From: Thinopyrum elongatum
Taxonomy: Eukaryota; Streptophyta; Magnoliopsida; Poales; Poaceae
Assembly: GCA_011799875.1 (NCBI GenBank)
Contig: CM022303.1
Location: 194,332,630 to 194,396,629, forward strand
Length of the DNA: 64,000 bases
Direction: 5' to 3'
Shown here: positions 45,323 through 57,300 of the stretch, piece by piece
How the letters are laid out: the number at the start of each line of letters is the position of its first letter
Position numbering within the stretch: position 1 is the first letter of the stretch
The notes under the pieces: generated by a model
What the model was told of the DNA's origin: nothing
What the model saw: the letters and a program-made list of their open reading frames with translations, nothing else
Database searches by the model: none
Position numbers and translations under genes: made by a program

Positions 45323-45464
45323 TGAGGTTGTTGAGGAATTGGCGGGGGCAGAGAAAGGCAGTTCCATCTGTATATGGTAATCGTGTTTGTGGAAAAACAA
45401 GTAATACTAGTTTTCTCACAAACCCGGAATTTTGGGTTTTTTGAGAAACAGAGTTTCATGTATG

Positions 45465-45642
45465 GGAGTGCCTAGGACTCATCTAGATGAGATATAATTT
45501 GGTCTCATTCACCTGAAAAACAAAAACATATCAAAGTAGTACTACAACCCACGTCAGCACACACGCATCTTATAGTATACATCCAATGGCTATAAAAGTG
45601 AATGAGACATAACTAAAACTCAGCTAGATGAGTTCTAGCAAA
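45465..45642. mobile_element. MITE-like element with TIRs of about 40 bp, downstream of the hydroxylase gene
   Basis: The left arm (GCCTAGGACTCATCTAGATG...GGTCTCATTCAC) and right arm (GTGAATGAGACATAACT...CAGCTAGATGAGTTCTAGC) are inverted copies with a few differences. The interior is only about 85 bp. Such small inverted-repeat elements are common near cereal genes. The exact ends and target duplication are not resolved. Confidence 0.65.
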
Positions 45643-45931
45643 ATTGGGTTGTTGGACGAGCCAAACAAGATTTTGTACGGTTAGGCAGTTTCCTTGGCTT
45701 TAGTAGATCGCGTTCTTTATATTCCTCTTATGCAAACAACGCCTTAAGGTATGAGCAGAACATATACACATTCATAAGGGAGCACAAGAGATAATATTCA
45801 TAAGGGAGCACAACTTATAAATAGTGAGAAACCACATTATTAGTGCCAGAACATGAGCACGTACGTCTGTAGTGAAGTTCTATATATCTAGCCAAGTGAA
45901 CAAATATATCAGGGGAAACCAAACCAGCTGC

Positions 45932-46839
45932 TCAATCGGACTTGTGCTGCTCGTGCGCCGCAAGGGCGTGCTTAACCGGGCACGCCTCTACCCCTCCACC
46001 CTCGCGATTCTGGAGCGTGAAGGGCATGTACGTCCCGAGGATCTTGTCCCACACGACGAAGAAGGGCTGCGAGAAGTTGTGCTTGTTGCCGTAGAGCTGG
46101 TGGTGGATGTTGTGGAAGGCGCTGTTGTTGGCGAAGACGGCTTGGAGGATGTTGCCGGGCAGCCAGAAGCCGCAGTGGTCGTCGACGGTCTTGATGGTGC
46201 CGAGCGAGATGAAGAAGATGGCGGTCCGGGGGGTCATCCCGGAGGCGAGGAAGCCGACGGCGCCGCTGGCCGTGTCCATGAGCAGGCCCTCGAGCGGGTG
46301 GCTGTAGAGCGCCCCGAACGCGTAGGGCACCAGGATGGTGTGGTGCTGCGCGTGGACGTGCTTGTAGAGGAACTTGTTGGTGTGGAGGTACCTGTGCACG
46401 AAGTACTGCCACGTGTCCATGGCGAACATGGCCACGACGAACTGCAACGCTATCACCGGCGCCGGAGGCTGCTCCCTCACGGCGGCGCGGCTCCCGTCGC
46501 CGGTGATCTGCATGCATGCATGTTTCGCAAAAAGTAAGCGCGGAAGTTATGTACGTAGTACCAACTTGTGCATGCATGGCACGATCGAGGAGGGGATCGG
46601 ATTAGTACCTTGAAGACGATGAGCGAGACGGCGACCTGGACGGCCTGCTGGAGGAGGACCCCCTTGAGGACGGTGCTCTTGGAGGGTATGTTCCTCGTCT
46701 CCTCGTCCTTCTTGGGGTGGAGGCGGTAGCAGTCGGCCGTCCCCAGCGTGTCCAGCACGATGTACAGCGCCGAGTAGAGCCAGTACACCGCGATGGGCAC
46801 GAACGTGCCCAGTAGCTCGTCCGAGACCGCGAAGGCCAT
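45932..46839 (-). CDS. SBH: Sphinganine C4-hydroxylase (fatty acid hydroxylase superfamily)
   Basis: Exon 1 is 46839-46609 (77 codons) and exon 2 is 46507-45932. The 101-bp intron has GT...AG borders (CTTCAAG|GTAC and GCAG|ATC) and leaves the frame in phase 0. The protein has 268 residues, near the usual 255-270 for plant enzymes. Three iron-binding histidine boxes are present: HRYLH (115-119), HAQHH (129-133) and HNIHH (209-213). Hydrophobic segments flank them (residues 10-30, 60-77, 92-107, 160-185), as expected of an ER membrane enzyme. The family hydroxylates C4 of sphinganine or dihydroceramide to make the phytosphingosine long-chain bases of plant sphingolipids. The frame is intact and a TATA box lies about 130 bp upstream, so it looks functional. 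Confidence 0.95.
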
Positions 46840-46970
46840 CTAGATCAGTCTGTGACCAACAGGCCAATACCCCAGATCCTTACAGCGCACACTGATGGAT
46901 TGCCTCCTCTAGCTTGGAGATGGTTAGATGCATGGATGGTTGATGTAGGCCACGGCTGCTGCTACAGCGG

Positions 46971-46980
46971 CCATTTATAG
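46971..46980 (-). promoter_or_regulatory. TATA box of the sphinganine hydroxylase gene
   Basis: The minus strand reads CTATAAATGG about 130 bp upstream of the start codon. This gives a leader of roughly 100 nt. No other transposon promoter overlaps it. Confidence 0.7.
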
Positions 46981-46984
46981 GGGG

Positions 46985-47995
46985 TAGGGGGAGGAATGAC
47001 AATGCAGCAGGTCTACGAAGGCCCGCGAGACCGGGGAGAAAACTTGGGATATCTCTGCACGTGCTTGGGAACTTGGGAAGAGAATTCAAGCTAGGGAGGC
47101 GGAGGCCGACGGAAAAACATGCAACACTGGCGCGTGTCCAAAGAAACATCACTGTCGTTCATGGTTCACTAACGGATGAGCGTAAGTGATCAGTCCAGCT
47201 ATTTTTACTCTGCGCACTCGCAGTAGATCACTGGAACGAGACGTGAGCTGAAGCGGTCCCGCTTGGTGTTCTGCAAGTGTTCTAGGTTATCTGACTCTTC
47301 TTCGTCAACTCCGCGGAACGACAAAATGTTGTTCGTCCAACTCTATCTGTTAGTACTTGTTTCACCTCTTTGCATTTCAAAATGAACGGGTTGTTCCATT
47401 GGTCAGCGACGACTTACTAGATATTCCATGCAACTGCAGCCATCGAGCGCCATTTTTCTCCCAAGGATTCGCAAGCATACTCGTTAACATTTCAAATCAG
47501 ACGTCTTGACCTTCACAGCGAATGCCAAATCGTCTCTCATCCCCTACGACGTTGGCCTTACGAGAGATCGCACTAGTGCACGACAAGTCTGACAAATGAG
47601 ATATTTGAATTCAGAGAATAGGAGCTCTCCCTACTCACGAGTTTCGAGTCAGGCCGCCCATCCTTGGGCTGCCTGTGGTCAGTGGGGTGGAAGCTACCAC
47701 CGAAATAAAAATCGAGCGTGGAATATGCTCGGTTATTGGTTGCGGGGTTTTAACAAACAATTTACTGCTCCCCGCAAAAAAAAACAATTTACTGCAGCTT
47801 TCTTTTACCTTTTTTTCACATGAGATCAACGGCTCAACTCTATTTTATACTTTTATCTTTTATGTGAAAAGGGGAGGTAGGAGGGAGCATGTTACAAAAC
47901 CTTCTGCGGATATTCTTTTGAGGCAGATGGTTTATTAGGAATGATGAGTAGTTATTAACAACAACAAAAATGTGTTTCATCTCCTGCAAGTTATA
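46985..47995. other. Intergenic sequence upstream of the hydroxylase gene
   Basis: No gene is recognised. The segment 47720-47995 resembles 50943-51098 (AATATGCTCGG...TTGGTTGCGGGGTTTTAACA), a diverged repeat. A promoter and other regulatory sequence of the hydroxylase gene probably lie in the first part. Confidence 0.5.
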
Positions 47996-48354
47996 TGTTA
48001 GAATAAACCAAGGCGTATAGTCGATCATCCGAGGACCAAGTAATCACACGAGCACAACACCGAGATTTATTAATGAGGTTCACCGATATGGCTATATCCC
48101 CGAGCCTGACTATGGGCGCTCCTCCCCATGACATCGTCACAACACCGCACACCAGCCACTCGGGCGCCGGCACACGCCGCCTGCGCGCATGTGCTAATAT
48201 GTTGGCTTAGGTTACATCGTGTGTCTGCCCCCACTATATATGAGGCCTAGGATACAAGTGTCCTATTAGGACACGACTCTGTACCCTGATAACAGGATAC
48301 AACTCATAGTCCAACTGTAACCTACCTTACACAATATTCGACACAACTCTAACA
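47996..48354 (-). repeat. LTR (359 bp) of a truncated LTR retrotransposon
   Basis: The ends are TGTTAGA...TCTAACA, a perfect 7-bp inversion. On the minus strand it is preceded by a purine tract (CCAAGGTGGAGTT), so this is a 3' LTR. The host similarity to 51043-51098 stops exactly at 47996, which supports the boundary. No second LTR is seen. Confidence 0.75.
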
Positions 48355-49620
48355 AACTCCACCTTGGAGAATATTCTCCACCACCTTGAATTTGTCCATG
48401 CGTCAAACTTCCATGTGAATTGGACTTGAGCTTATCCCATGAACTCCAAAGACTCCATGTGACTCCACCTGCAATAGTATTCCCTTCTTTTTCCTGATCA
48501 TAGTCAACACTCAGCAAAATTAAGTTTCTCTTCACTCTAGTTTGTGCTCCCAACTTTTGGAGTATCCGTTTAACGTCATCACACACTGGTCACTGATCTG
48601 CGTGAAAGTGAACAACTCGCATATTGGATACCACACATAAGAGTTATCTGAATTCAACATTACTGCTCTTCCTTGACCGTCTATCTGAAACTTGAAGGAA
48701 TTTCAACGTTGCTTGTAGTCATCCCGAGTCAAATTTGCAGTTGTCTCACCACATGTACGACCAACAGAGCCCTGGCCTATCTCCATGCCCCCGTGCTTAT
48801 TGCACGCCTCGTCGCTATTACTGCGTCGAGCCTCTGCTGTCTCGGTCAAGTCTCAAGGGTCGCAAACCCATACCACTCAACCCCCACTGCAGAGTACCAC
48901 CGATCATCGCCGACCGATGACGAGTTTCACGTTTCCATCAGACCACTGGGCTCCGATCCGAACTATGTGTCACTCGCTTTTTTCCATTGAATAGGCTTCG
49001 ACTCTCTGTCGACTTACGTCGTAGCCCCTCAATCAGCACAGAGTGGAGTCCTCCAGAATCCAGCTCACCTTCAACATGACCCAATGGTAGATGATCAGAC
49101 CCCCCTCATGCCCCGTCAACTTCAAGCTCCGTGTGTACACCGTCTTGAATCAACCCCACGACACAGTCTCGTCGAAGCTGCACAAGCCCTCTGGCATGTG
49201 CCACGTGTTTCCATGCCCCACAAGTCGGTCACCATCAGCATCACGCTCCTATGTCGTCGTCGCCGATCCCACCACTGTCTTCTATATCGACCAACTCACG
49301 TCGATCCGTCAGACTGTCTAGTCCGACCCAGCTGAACTGGTTCGACTCACAATCATGCTCCACCCTACACCATGACTGCTCGCACATCTGTGCATGTCTT
49401 GAACGCCCTGTGTATGCATGATCCTCATGACACGCTTGTCTGTGTGCCTACGCAACCTGTCCACGGGTTCCAAGCCATCTCAGCAAACCGACCCAGAAAA
49501 ACTCCATGCAAACTGCACAAAATTTCTCCTTGTTCCTGTCACTATTTGATGTTGCTTCTCCGTGCACCTTAGTAGAAAAGGACCGAACTTGATCCAACCC
49601 AACTGCTCTCATGCACATAC
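48355..49620 (-). mobile_element. Internal fragment of the same retrotransposon, non-coding
   Basis: This C- and T-rich sequence adjoins the LTR at 47996-48354. No gag or pol motif is visible in any frame, so it may be a large non-autonomous (LARD-type) or decayed copia interior. The 5' LTR is missing. The right limit is approximate. Confidence 0.45.
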
Positions 49621-50660
49621 GTGGTCCTGGTAGCTTCTTTTTTTTTTGTCTCAAACAAATCTTCAGTGCTTCAGACTATGCCTCGGCACAGCAGAATGCA
49701 CCAAGGCACATCACGGCTGGGAGCTCCTATATGGGAGCTCCTATACGGCTGGGAGCTCCTATACGCGCCAAGGAGCGGACGCGCGTGCCCATTTTGGGGT
49801 GGCTCATGAGCGGCAGCGGGGAGCCCCCGGTTTTCTTGTTTCTTTCTTCTTTTTTTTTCTAAATTATTCGGGATTTTGAAGAATTCCAAAATTCAAAAAT
49901 CATGAATTTCAAAAAAGTTCGTGGAGCCAAAACATTTCCCTGAATTCAAATAATGTTCATGAATTTGAAAAAATGTTCATGAATTTGGATACTGATGAAC
50001 ATTTTTTATCAGATGAACAATTTTGAATTTGATGAACATTTTTTAAACTTGATGAAAAAATTCTCAATTCAAGAACATTTTCTGAAAAAATCAAATGAAA
50101 TTATTGAAAAATGGATGAATATTTTTTGAATTTGATGAACATTTTTAAAACTATGCTAAAAATATTTTGAATACGATGAACATTTTTCATTTTTTGAACT
50201 TGATGAACGAATTCTCAATTCAAGAGCACTTTTTTGAAAATTGGATTACCTTTTTGAAAATTGGATGAACATTTTTTAAAATTATGTGAACAAATTTTGA
50301 ATTTCATGAACATTTTTTTAATTAGATGAACATTTTTTAATTCAGTGGAAAAAAATGTTCAAGATTTAAAAAAACACAAAACCGAGAAAAAAGAAAATCA
50401 AATAAGAAAAAACGGAGATGAAGAAGAAATTAAAAATCAAAAATGAAAAAGAAAAAAGAAAACAGAAAAAAGAAACATAAAAGAAAAAAGAAAAAAAACT
50501 GAAGGACCTTGCGCCCCACATGGGCCAGCCCAGAAGGCGCAGGGGAGCTGGGGACCCTCCGTGAGTGGATCGTGTAGTAGGCCGAGGGACAAGGATGGGT
50601 CATCCTCCCAGCCGTCCTTGTCGGCATCGACGGCACACGGATAGAGGGTCACCGCTCAAA
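49621..50660. repeat. AT-rich degenerate repeats with a GATGAACATTTTTT motif
   Basis: From about 49930 to 50350 a motif close to GATGAACATTTTTTGAATTT recurs roughly every 25-45 bp with many variants. It is preceded by three copies of GGGAGCTCCTATA (49719-49766) and followed by a polypurine A/G-rich stretch (50380-50505). It could be part of a Mutator-like or other DNA transposon; no termini were identified. Confidence 0.55.
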
Positions 50661-52955
50661 AAAAACTACTCACTAGTCTTATAAGAGGCGATCGTATGTC
50701 AAATTTTTGTGGAAACTCAAAATTACTCTTATTTTTCTGGTTTCTAAATAGATGTGTGGTCCTTTTTTCGGTGATAGATGTGTGATATTGAATAGATAAC
50801 GCGCCACAATTAGCAAGGTGTTAAGGCTTCTGTCTTCTGTCAGCATGACGAATTTATTAAATGAAGAATTTAGTGTAAGTTTACTTGTTGGATGTGGTCC
50901 ATACTATAAATAGCTTCAAACCTTTATCTCCTATGTGGTGCATGTAATATGTTCGGCAATTGGTTGTGGGGTTTTGACAAACAATTTTCAAGCGTATATT
51001 CTTGTGGGGGCAGCAGACAGTATTGAGCTTCGTGGCTTATGAGAAATGATGTGATTTTTAACAAAACATATATTTCATCACATGTACAGGTTATACATGG
51101 ATGTATGTGATGGCTCCGTACTTGCTATGTCATCCAAAGGACGGAGGATAGAGACCTTTATTATGATGATGTCTATCTGCCTGAAGCAAGTAGGTTTTCT
51201 CGAGATAGGATCTACCCATGTTAGTCCAGTCTTTTTATTATATATTAGTGATGTAAAACGATATTTTCTTTGTGGTTGTGTTGGATGTGTTGGTTGTGTG
51301 CATCACGTTATGTAGAGGCCAAATATTCAATTGAGTGTGATTGTATCATCTTGATATATCAACTAAATGAAAAAAGTTTTTTATATAGAAAATCAACAGA
51401 AGTTCCGTTATTTCATGCAGAAGAAGAAAATTAACTAGTTAATAAGGCAAAGTGGCCAAAAATCAACACAATCAAGATACACACACCAGCCCCGAGGCTG
51501 AATATTAGACGAGTCGACGACTCTGCCACCCAGTCGACCAGAGACGACCCCTCACAACATGACCCAGAGCCACTGCTCCAGCTTGCAAAAACACATACTC
51601 ACCGTAACTGATGTTGTGTATCAGCCAGGCCGATGATTCGACCTTCCTAGCAACGAGAGTCGACACCCTACCAACCGACTCTGGGGCCGCCACTCGGGCT
51701 TCCACATCGACACCCTACCATGCACCTTCCTGGCCGACACCGGACGACAAGACAAACACAAGGCACTATCGCCAGGCAGAAGACCAGACCTCCAAAGCGA
51801 TGCCCCCAAGGGGAAAGCGACGAGCACATTGCCGACGCCCACCCTAGCCATAGCCGAAATTTGGATTTTCATCCAAAGAGATTGACACTTGAAAGACAGG
51901 GGGTGAAGGGGCTGCACTATGACGCCTCCAAGGATGGCGACGACATCCGAGGATGCCATCATCGATCGAAGTCGATGTGAGGCTTTCACCTAAAGCTCTG
52001 CCTAGCTGTCCACCAAACCACATAGACATGTCTTGCTGACAGATCACCGCCGCCAACAATAACCACCAAAGCACAAGCATCGAGCCTACGAGAGGGAGAG
52101 GGCAACAGGACCACTACAGCGCCTTTGACAAGGTGAACGTCGCCAAGGGGCAATGCCATTGCAGCCTTCGGGCATAGCCGGAGAGGGATTTCTCTCGTCC
52201 TACGCTGCAATCTAGCCAAAGCTCACTGCCGCCACCGGCCACCGGCACCATACCACCATGAGGCATGTCGATAGCCTCGCCCCAGGGCCATCGTCCCGGC
52301 CTCCTAGCGCCGCCACTCTACCTCACGCGAGGCCCAAAGCAGTTAGTGTCACGCGCCGTCACTGCAGGCCAGATCTGCAAGCCTTACCCATCAATGCTAT
52401 GTAGCAACGTCGCCGTCCTCGAACCGACGATCCACGCCCCTGCCATGGAGTTGCGGATGCCAGCTGAGGCATCTTACCAAATACCAGAAGGCGTGAGCCC
52501 CATAGATCTGGGCAGGGAAGGCCACGACCGGCGGCGAAGCGCCGTCCCCGAGCTGCTACCGACCACCCCGCTTGTGCCCGCAGCCGCAGCCGTGCATCAT
52601 CCACGAGCTCCCGCGCGCTGCGCGCATGCCACAACCCTGACCAATCAACCATCGTCGCCACGCCATGCTGCCACCACTAGGTTCGGGGCCGCCGCCCCGG
52701 CCATCGAGCTCTGTCACGCCAAGCGTCCAGAACGACGGTCGCCGCCACCACCACAGGGCCAGCGGCAGTGGTGGGGTCGATAAGATTTGCCCCCCCAAGT
52801 CGCTCAGGTGGGAGCGACGTGGTGATGCTGTTATTTGGAAGAAAATTGCATGATTATGATCAACCCTCATAAATAGCCAACGAAATGCGATCCAAAACAG
52901 GGAAGCATGCTCAGATGTTGTCAACAAAAGCATGCCCGGGGCAAAAACCCCTACT
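50661..52955. other. Intergenic, partly repeat-like sequence without a gene
   Basis: 50943-51098 is a diverged copy of 47720-47995. From about 51480 to 52800 the sequence is GC-rich with scattered open frames on both strands but no conserved domain. Its style resembles the 5' or 3' region of a non-LTR retroelement. No poly-A tail or target duplication was found, so it is left unassigned. Confidence 0.4.
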
Positions 52956-54105
52956 CCCTCCATTTGGTTTGTAAGGAGAGCACACAGATGTTTCGATCTT
53001 CAATTTCACTAACAAATTGTGTCGTGGGAAACCACGGCCACCTATTGGGCCATCAGCCTCTTTTGGTTCGGCGAGGGGATGGACACATTGCACAAAGAGC
53101 GAAGAAGCATCGCGCAGCATGGCAAAGATCACACGGGCAGACTTTACCCAGGTTCGGGCCGCCGTGAGGCGTAAAACTCTACTCCTGCTTTGGTGAATTG
53201 ATGATGGATAATGGTGGTGAGACGTAGCACACTCGTCCGGCAAGGTTGCTCTGGGGGCGAGAGTGGCTACGCGCGTATGGATATGCGAGGATCCAACCCT
53301 TTCTACAGTCGCCATGGGCCTCCTTTTATAGATCAAGGGGTCACCACAGTGGCAAATCAGTCTTTGCGTACTGATTAGATAGCTAACAGTGCTATCATAT
53401 CTAACTCTGCAGGCTGACAGAACGCATTAAATGCGCCGCTCTGTGTCACATCACAGCTCGCCCCGCAAGCCCTGCTGGGCTTGTTTTGCCAGCTTCGCGC
53501 CTGCTTACTTGACACGTCTCAGGACGGGTGTCATATGGTGGTGTTTGCTGTAGGAAGTGGCTGCCATGTGGCAGAAAGCAGCCACTTAGTCACCTTGAAG
53601 CTTGACACCGCTTCGATTACTGACTTGCGTCGCTTGTGAGGTGAAGCGGTGGAGTGGTTTGCTTCCGCCAGCCCCGGCAAGCCTACCGGGACGATCTGGG
53701 AACTTGCTTCCTGAGCAAAACCCAACCCTGCCAGACTCGCCAGCCCGGCAAGGTAAGCCCTTCCCTTAGCGATGCCTTGTTCCTCTGGCTCGTCTTGGTC
53801 TTCTCGACTTGCTCTTGGATCCTTGAAAGGAATTGATCCTCCTTGTTTGGTCTGATCTTGGTCTTGTAATCTTGTCTCTGGCGTATGCACAGTCCATGCA
53901 ATGGATCCAGGGTCTATTGCACCGACAAATTGTGTGACACATTTCAACAAAGAAAATGTGTGTACGCCGCGAAAAGTATATGTTTAGAAACTTCATTCAA
54001 CGAAGAATCCAACGATATATTTTCAGTGGGGCATATAACACACGTTTTGCTAGCCAATTTGACGACCTAGAAACACCAATGTTCGCCTTACATACCCAGA
54101 TAGAG
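52956..54105. mobile_element. Mariner/Stowaway-like MITE remnant, split by a solo LTR
   Basis: The left end reads TACTCCCTCCATTTGG, the common cereal mariner-MITE start. The right part (53933 to about 54105) has AACTTCATTCAACGAAGAAT and TTTGCTAGCCAATTTGACGA, typical of the same MITE group. The right tip is too decayed to read. The solo LTR at 53020-53927 entered it. Confidence 0.5.
53020..53927 (-). mobile_element. Solo LTR (908 bp), minus strand, TSD AATTG
   Basis: On the plus strand it starts TGTCGTGGGAAACCACGG and ends GTCTATTGCACCGACA. It is flanked by AATTG (53015-53019 and 53928-53932). A minus-strand TATA box (CTATAAAAGG) lies near 53322-53332. It is distinct from the solo LTR at 44341 but shares the CCCAGGTTCGGGCC segment. 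Confidence 0.92.
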
Positions 54106-54358
54106 GCCACCAAGTCACCAACCACGGGCACAGGAAAAGTATAAAACATAATAACATCAACACAGCAACATGGACAGCATAGTCTGAACCTGAATGCCAT
54201 TCATCCGGTAAGCAGTTTAACAGGCATACAAGATAAGAGAAAAAAAACATCCCGACTTCTCACAGTTAAGCTATAGTTTTAACCAAAAAGTAAACATCCG
54301 ACGACGCGACTGGCAGTACAACCGACCCAAGGCACGGCATGTTAAATGCTGAGAAAAA

Positions 54359-57300
54359 TCATCGATATGCTGGCGCTCCAGCGAAGGAATAGAGTGAGGA
54401 AACCGGCACACCTGGTCCGTTGGCCCTTGCTGTAGGGACAGGTCTCTGACTGGCTTCAGCATAAGCAGGGTTGGAGGTCTGATAAGAATGTGGGAGATCC
54501 ACGGCACGAGCATTTAGCTGGTCAGAACGGTAGAGCCCCCCATAAGAACCACGAGCATCTATCCCTCCTTGACGGTAGGGATCCTCCATACGAACATCAC
54601 GAGCAGCAACCTCTCCTGGACGGTAGAGATCCTCCATAAGAGCACCACGAGAAGGAACCTCTGCAGAGCGGTAGAGATCCTGGTAGAGATCCGCCACACG
54701 ATCACCACGAGAAGCAATATCTCCTGGGCGGTAGAGTTCCTCCACACGAGCACCACGGGCAGCAAGCTCTCCTGGGCGGTAAGGATCCTCCAGGCGAGCA
54801 TCACGAACAGTGGTCCGGTAGAGCTCCGACATGTGGTCAGCACGAGCAGCCAACTCCCCAAGCTGTGCTGCGTAATCCCTTGGAGGTGTTCTGGCAGCAA
54901 TGCTGAAATTCAAGGAATTTTATTAGTCAAGAACACGATATATAACTTCAGTAAAGACATGGTAGTATTGTAATAACCACAACATGTTCAACTGTCAGTT
55001 TGAATTAGCAAAACATACGAATTTGAACTTACCGCTCATGCACTGGATCCACTCGAGAACGGTAGTGAGAATCATCAGATGAAGGAGCCAAATGGTGGTA
55101 ATACGCTACTGGGACATGCCGAGGCTCTGGTACAGGAGGCGCATAGTGAGGCCCTGTGGCAAGAGGAACATGGCGAGCCTCTGGGGCAAGAGGAATGTGT
55201 TGAGACTCGGGTGCAGGAGGTGCTTGTTGATAATATCTGTGATCATCGTGGACATTAACCAAAAATTGACCAGGTCGGGACTCGGTAGGAAATGGAGCAA
55301 AGTGTGTTGCCCTGTAGGAGTCCTCAGGAGGAGGAACATGTACAACCACCTGCGGACGCCTGTCTTCAACATGCAATGGATGTGGCCTATCTTCATGTTG
55401 ATGCCTTCTTTCTTCATGGCGGTACCTTCCATCTAGATGACCCCTTGGAGCTGATTGATGTACAGTGATAGGCTTGAATAGAGCCATCAGCCTACGAACC
55501 TGCATAAATCAATAATATAATAAACAACAAGGTAAAAACGTCATTTATGTTTGAAACTCCCACAATAGTTCTGTTGAGTAACTAACTAATTCAACAAAAA
55601 TTATCCCAAGGACACTCACTTGTGTAGAAGTGATCTCAGGGTCGAATTTGCGGCTTGCACTGTAGTTCTCTTTGATGGCATGCTTGAAAGTACTCTCAGG
55701 AAGAGGAAGGCAATCTTTATCAGTCGTAAATTTCACCTACATCAAACACATCAAAGCAGTTTTGAGAACAATAAGAATACCCTTCTTCAGTACTAACTTC
55801 TCTGGCATAAGGTCCAGTTTTAATCAAAAGGTTGTGCGGAATCCTTCACCCATAAAATAGTGCTTGGCCACTGTAAGCACATAAAATTGCGTGTCTGCTG
55901 TCCTCCATACCACTTACAGCTATATGTTACAGGGCTAACACATTGAGCTTGAACCCAGCTGTTAGTAAAACAACCAGTCCAAACTCCAATGTACAGGACG
56001 TCAAAACTTCAGCCTATGATCTCCAGCCTTACTCAAGACAACTCCAACCACCCAACAGAAGTGCAATCAAACAGATTGACCCTTGAGAGTAAATACAACT
56101 ACAAGCAAAACTAGATGTGCATACAAAATACAACTATGGTAGATAGCATCAATCATTTTAACCATGAAATTTCCAGGGACCACTAACATATCGCACGCCT
56201 CTTCATTTTCGCATTCATCAAGTGTCATCATGATAACATAGGCATAATAATTGGAATTGCAATGCACAATATACATCACCATTTTTCAGAGGAATAAGAA
56301 GCATCACTTCTTATATGGTTGTTGCCACCATCCTCCAAAGGACTACCAAGTAGTATAAATAAAATAAAATTCACTAACTACCAAGAGAAGCATGCTTGCA
56401 CAATGAAAATCTTAAACAAAACAAGGTAAATGAAGGATTCGTGCACAAGAGATGTTAGGTAGTTATGCTTTTGCCAAAAAAAGAGAGGCAAATGTCACTT
56501 GCTAGCCTTCATCCTTCCAAGGGCCAACTTGGAGGATAGCATATAACAAGTTGGGCTTCATAGACAAACTTGTATAGGGCGGCATAAGCCTGTTAGATAC
56601 AATCTGTGAAGAAAGAGGCCATGTGTCAAGTAAAAAACCCTTTTACAAGTGCTAACGTTGTAAACTTTTTAGACGGATAATTGAATAAGCATTTGAGTTT
56701 GGAGTGGTTAGATTGGGTCAATGTCAGGGTATACCCCTCATAAATGATTTCTTCATACGAGGGGTTATTTAGATTTACATCAGTTGCATCTTTAAGTGTC
56801 TCTACATCTAACCCATCGATATTTCAAGTTCTCAACCAATAACTAATGTGAAGAGTCAGCATGCTGCCACCCAAAAAAATGATACACGTGATCCCGTCTA
56901 ACTAGACCTTTGTGCTGGGCTGACACATAAATTTAAACTACTTGTACACTCAACTACACCCAGATAGAGCCTTAATAATATCAACTAAATCTCATCAAGA
57001 ACCATTTAACATGAGAAAACCAGTGCATAGGTTTAACCACATATCTCATATTTGGTACATAATTTTGATAACTGCAAAACTTGCTTTACCATGAAGAAAC
57101 CATGCTTTAGCAACTTCATTGACAGGCTTTTTTCCTTCAATTTTAACGTTTCTTGTGTGTTGCAAAAATTATGAAAACTACTGCAGAAGAAAAATCAAGC
57201 ACCAAAAGGAAAGGAAACTCATTGGTGGTTAATACTGGAGACATGTTAGAGTATTTAGTTCTCGGCAAGAACGAGAAAACATAGAATAACTGGTTGAGGC

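Noticed and set aside
46508..46608. Possible frameshift in the hydroxylase gene
   Set aside because: The break has standard GT...AG borders and joins the two halves in phase 0; it is an intron.
51505..52783. Frames on both strands in the GC-rich intergenic part
   Set aside because: None exceeds about 170 codons, they overlap on opposite strands, and none has a known motif or splice pattern.
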